Below, one piece after another: positions 14,034 through 15,451 of a stretch of DNA of 15,451 nucleotides. This stretch comes from an uncultured Clostridia bacterium (GTDB lineage: Bacteria; Bacillota; Clostridia; Oscillospirales; Oscillospiraceae): assembly GCA_945910975.1 (NCBI GenBank), contig CAMDZY010000016.1, positions 1-15,451 on the forward strand, read 5' to 3'. The position numbers and the translations under genes are program-made. Numbering within the stretch: position 1 is the first letter of the stretch; each line of letters opens with the position of its first letter. The notes under the pieces are model-generated. The model had not been told where the DNA came from and ran no database searches. It was given only the letters and a program-made list of their open reading frames with translations.

Positions 14034-14981
14034 ATGGCAGGTAAAATTGCAACCCGTAACGCTTACGGCGAAGCGCTGGTAGAACTGGCGGAAAAATATC
14101 CCCAGCTGGTCGTTTTGGATGCCGACTTGGCAGGCGCTACCATGACAAAGGGCTTTGCCGCAAAATATCCCGACCGTTTCTTTGACTGCGGCATCGCAGA
14201 GTGCAACATGACGGGCATTGCTGCCGGTCTGTCCACCTGCGGCTTGAAGCCGTTCACCAACACCTTTGCCATCTTTGCCACCGGCCGCGCCTATGAGCAG
14301 GTGCGCAATTCCATCGCCTACCCGCATTTGAACGTCACAGTAGTTGGCTCTCACGGCGGCGTTTCCGTCGGCGAGGACGGCGCGACCCACCAGTGCAACG
14401 AGGACTTTGCCCTGATGCGTCAGCTGCCCGATATGATCGTCTGCTGCCCGTGCGACGGCAACGAGATGAAGCAGGCCGTGGAACAGCTGATCGTTCACGA
14501 GGGCCCGGCTTATCTGCGCTTGGGTCGTCCGGCGGTGGAAACCATCACCGATGAATATCCCGATTATCATTTTGAACTGGGCAAGGGCGTTACCCTGCGC
14601 GACGGCAAGGACGTCACCGTCATCGCCACCGGCATGATGGTGCAGATGGCTGTCAAGGCTGCCGCTATGTTGGAAGCCGAAGGCATTTCCGTCCGCGTGA
14701 TCGATATGCACACCATTAAGCCCTTGGATGAAGAGCTGGTACTCAAGGCCGCAAAGGAAACCGGCTGCATCGTCACCAGTGAAGAACATTCCATCCTTGG
14801 CGGTCTGGGCGGCGCAGTTTGCGAGCTGCTCAGTGAAAAGTGCCCGGTGCCGGTCGTTCGCCACGGCGTCAACGACACCTTCGGCCGCAGCGGTACTGCC
14901 GCAGCCGTGCTGGAATACTACGGCCTGACGCCGGAAGGTCTGGCAGAAAAGGTCAGACAGGCAGTTGCACTGAAAAAGTAA
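14034..14981 (+). CDS. Transketolase, C-terminal (pyrimidine-binding) subunit
   Basis: This 315-residue protein is the partner half of the split transketolase. It has the pyrimidine-binding domain with Glu56 in DCGIAECNMTGIAAGL, which in the family activates the cofactor, then FAIFATGRAYEQVRNSIAY and SHGGVSVGEDGATHQCNED. The C-terminal domain contains RVIDMHTIKPLDEE, SEEHSILGGLGGAV and DTFGRSG. GGAGGG (14020-14025) lies inside the end of the upstream gene and fixes the ATG at 14034-14036. The two genes are separated by a single base, which points to coupled translation at equal amounts. A related DXS-type enzyme would be a single longer chain, so transketolase is the best call; the sugar substrate is inferred from the family. 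Confidence 0.93.
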   Translation: MAGKIATRNAYGEALVELAEKYPQLVVLDADLAGATMTKGFAAKYPDRFFDCGIAECNMTGIAAGLSTCGLKPFTNTFAIFATGRAYEQVRNSIAYPHLNVTVVGSHGGVSVGEDGATHQCNEDFALMRQLPDMIVCCPCDGNEMKQAVEQLIVHEGPAYLRLGRPAVETITDEYPDYHFELGKGVTLRDGKDVTVIATGMMVQMAVKAAAMLEAEGISVRVIDMHTIKPLDEELVLKAAKETGCIVTSEEHSILGGLGGAVCELLSEKCPVPVVRHGVNDTFGRSGTAAAVLEYYGLTPEGLAEKVRQAVALKK

Positions 14982-15003
14982 TCTTTCGCAGAAAATGACA
15001 AGC

Positions 15004-15060
15004 GGCGCATATCAACGTTGGACGGTGAATTGCCGCCCGGTGCTGGTATGCGCCATTTTT
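15004..15060 (+). terminator. Terminator or attenuator between the transketolase and hydrogenase genes
   Basis: GGCGCATATCA (15004-15014) pairs with TGGTATGCGCC (15044-15054) over 11 bp with one T-G pair. A 29-base interior loop can fold again (CGG/CCG), and A then TTTTT (15055-15060) follows. The T-run ends just before the ribosome site of the hydrogenase gene, and no promoter is seen after the transketolase stop. It may therefore end most transcripts or meter read-through into the next gene. Confidence 0.65.
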
Positions 15061-15077
15061 AAGGAAAGGAAAAACCT

Positions 15078-15451
15078 ATGCGCGGAATCCCATCTTTTGT
15101 GACAGATGTCCGGAAAAAAGTATTTACAGAAGTCGCCCGTATGGCGTATGACGGCGACTACAGCCGCATGGAGGAGCTGCCGTATACCATCGTCCCCGGT
15201 GAGGTGGCGGCGCACCGCGAATCCATCTTTTTAGAGCGCGCCATTGCAGGCGAACGCGTGCGCCTGGCTATGGGTTTGCCGCTGCGGCCGGTGCAGGAGC
15301 ATAAGCTGCTCTCCGACGGCGTGAATGAAAGCGCCGTGGCGGAAAAATATTACGACCCGCCACTGATCAACATCATCTCCTTTGCCTGCAACGCCTGTCC
15401 GGAAAAGCAGTATCGTGTGACGCAGTTTTGCCAAGGCTGCCTGAGCCAAAG
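15078..15451 (+). CDS. Monomeric [FeFe] hydrogenase, group B-like, N-terminal 124 residues (partial)
   Basis: This frame runs off the window, so only its start is seen. The translation begins MRGIPSFVTDVRKKVFTEVA and contains EELPYTIVPGEVAAHRESIF and ERVRLAMGLPLRPVQ. It then has YYDPPLINIISFACNACPEK and a second pair of cysteines in FCQGCLSQ. The CxxC-x10-CxxC arrangement (Cys104, 107, 118, 121) and the flanking sequence match my memory of the N-terminus of group B monomeric [FeFe] hydrogenases of anaerobic Clostridia. These make or take up H2 and carry extra 4Fe-4S clusters before the H-cluster domain. The H-cluster domain itself is beyond the window, so this rests on the N-terminus alone. 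AAGGAAAGG (15061-15069) lies 8 bases before the ATG. Confidence 0.8.
   Translation, partial: MRGIPSFVTDVRKKVFTEVARMAYDGDYSRMEELPYTIVPGEVAAHRESIFLERAIAGERVRLAMGLPLRPVQEHKLLSDGVNESAVAEKYYDPPLINIISFACNACPEKQYRVTQFCQGCLSQ

Noticed and set aside
13986..14864. Minus-strand open frame of 292 codons opposite the transketolase C-terminal subunit
   Set aside because: It is a shadow of a GC-rich conserved gene and has no ribosome site or family likeness.
1..15451. CRISPR array, tRNA, rRNA, insertion sequence or prophage genes
   Set aside because: No regularly spaced repeats, no tRNA-like cloverleaf with its conserved T-arm, and no transposase or integrase frame was seen on either strand.

Overview
The window is 15,451 bases of a bacterial chromosome and most likely comes from a gut-type Clostridia (Oscillospiraceae/Ruminococcaceae-like) Firmicute. 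This is inferred from the AGGAGG ribosome sites, the classical sigma-A type promoters, the pyrH-frr-uppS-cdsA gene order, an LtaS-type lipoteichoic acid synthase, an ECF-type ThiT thiamine importer, a transketolase split into two genes and a group-B-like monomeric [FeFe] hydrogenase. I saw no rRNA, tRNA, CRISPR array, insertion sequence or integrase.

Region 1 (1-4834, minus strand): cdsA (cut by the window edge), uppS, frr and pyrH form a tight operon read right to left from a promoter just upstream of pyrH. It links UMP phosphorylation and ribosome recycling to undecaprenyl-phosphate and CDP-diacylglycerol synthesis. Upstream of it lies an LtaS-family membrane sulfatase-fold enzyme with its own consensus promoter, which uses the lipid side of the same envelope chemistry. 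A divergent promoter drives glnS on the plus strand (4835-6550), followed by a terminator hairpin.

Region 2 (6551-9690, plus strand): this AT-richer stretch looks like the accessory part of the window. It holds about 460 bases without a gene (terminator, a second strong hairpin, an AT-rich promoter with a small palindrome, and a leader of about 150 bases with three hairpins). Two co-directional exported-protein genes follow: a secreted protein with a putative Amidase_6-type Cys/His domain, a four-cysteine cluster and a beta-rich tail, and a lipoprotein with a Pro/Thr/Glu-rich stalk. A 16-bp perfect hairpin closes the pair. This is the least understood part of the window.

Region 3 (9711-13044, minus strand): lspA, rluD, an uncharacterised lipoprotein gene and thiN form a chain of overlapping genes (17, 4 and 4 bases). 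Next comes thiT with its own promoter, a clear TPP riboswitch and a riboswitch terminator. ThiT imports thiamine and ThiN pyrophosphorylates it to TPP.

Region 4 (13045-15451, plus strand): a divergent promoter region, then the N- and C-terminal subunits of transketolase, a TPP enzyme, a terminator-like hairpin, and the 5' part of a monomeric [FeFe] hydrogenase gene running off the window. Thiamine import, activation and use therefore lie side by side.
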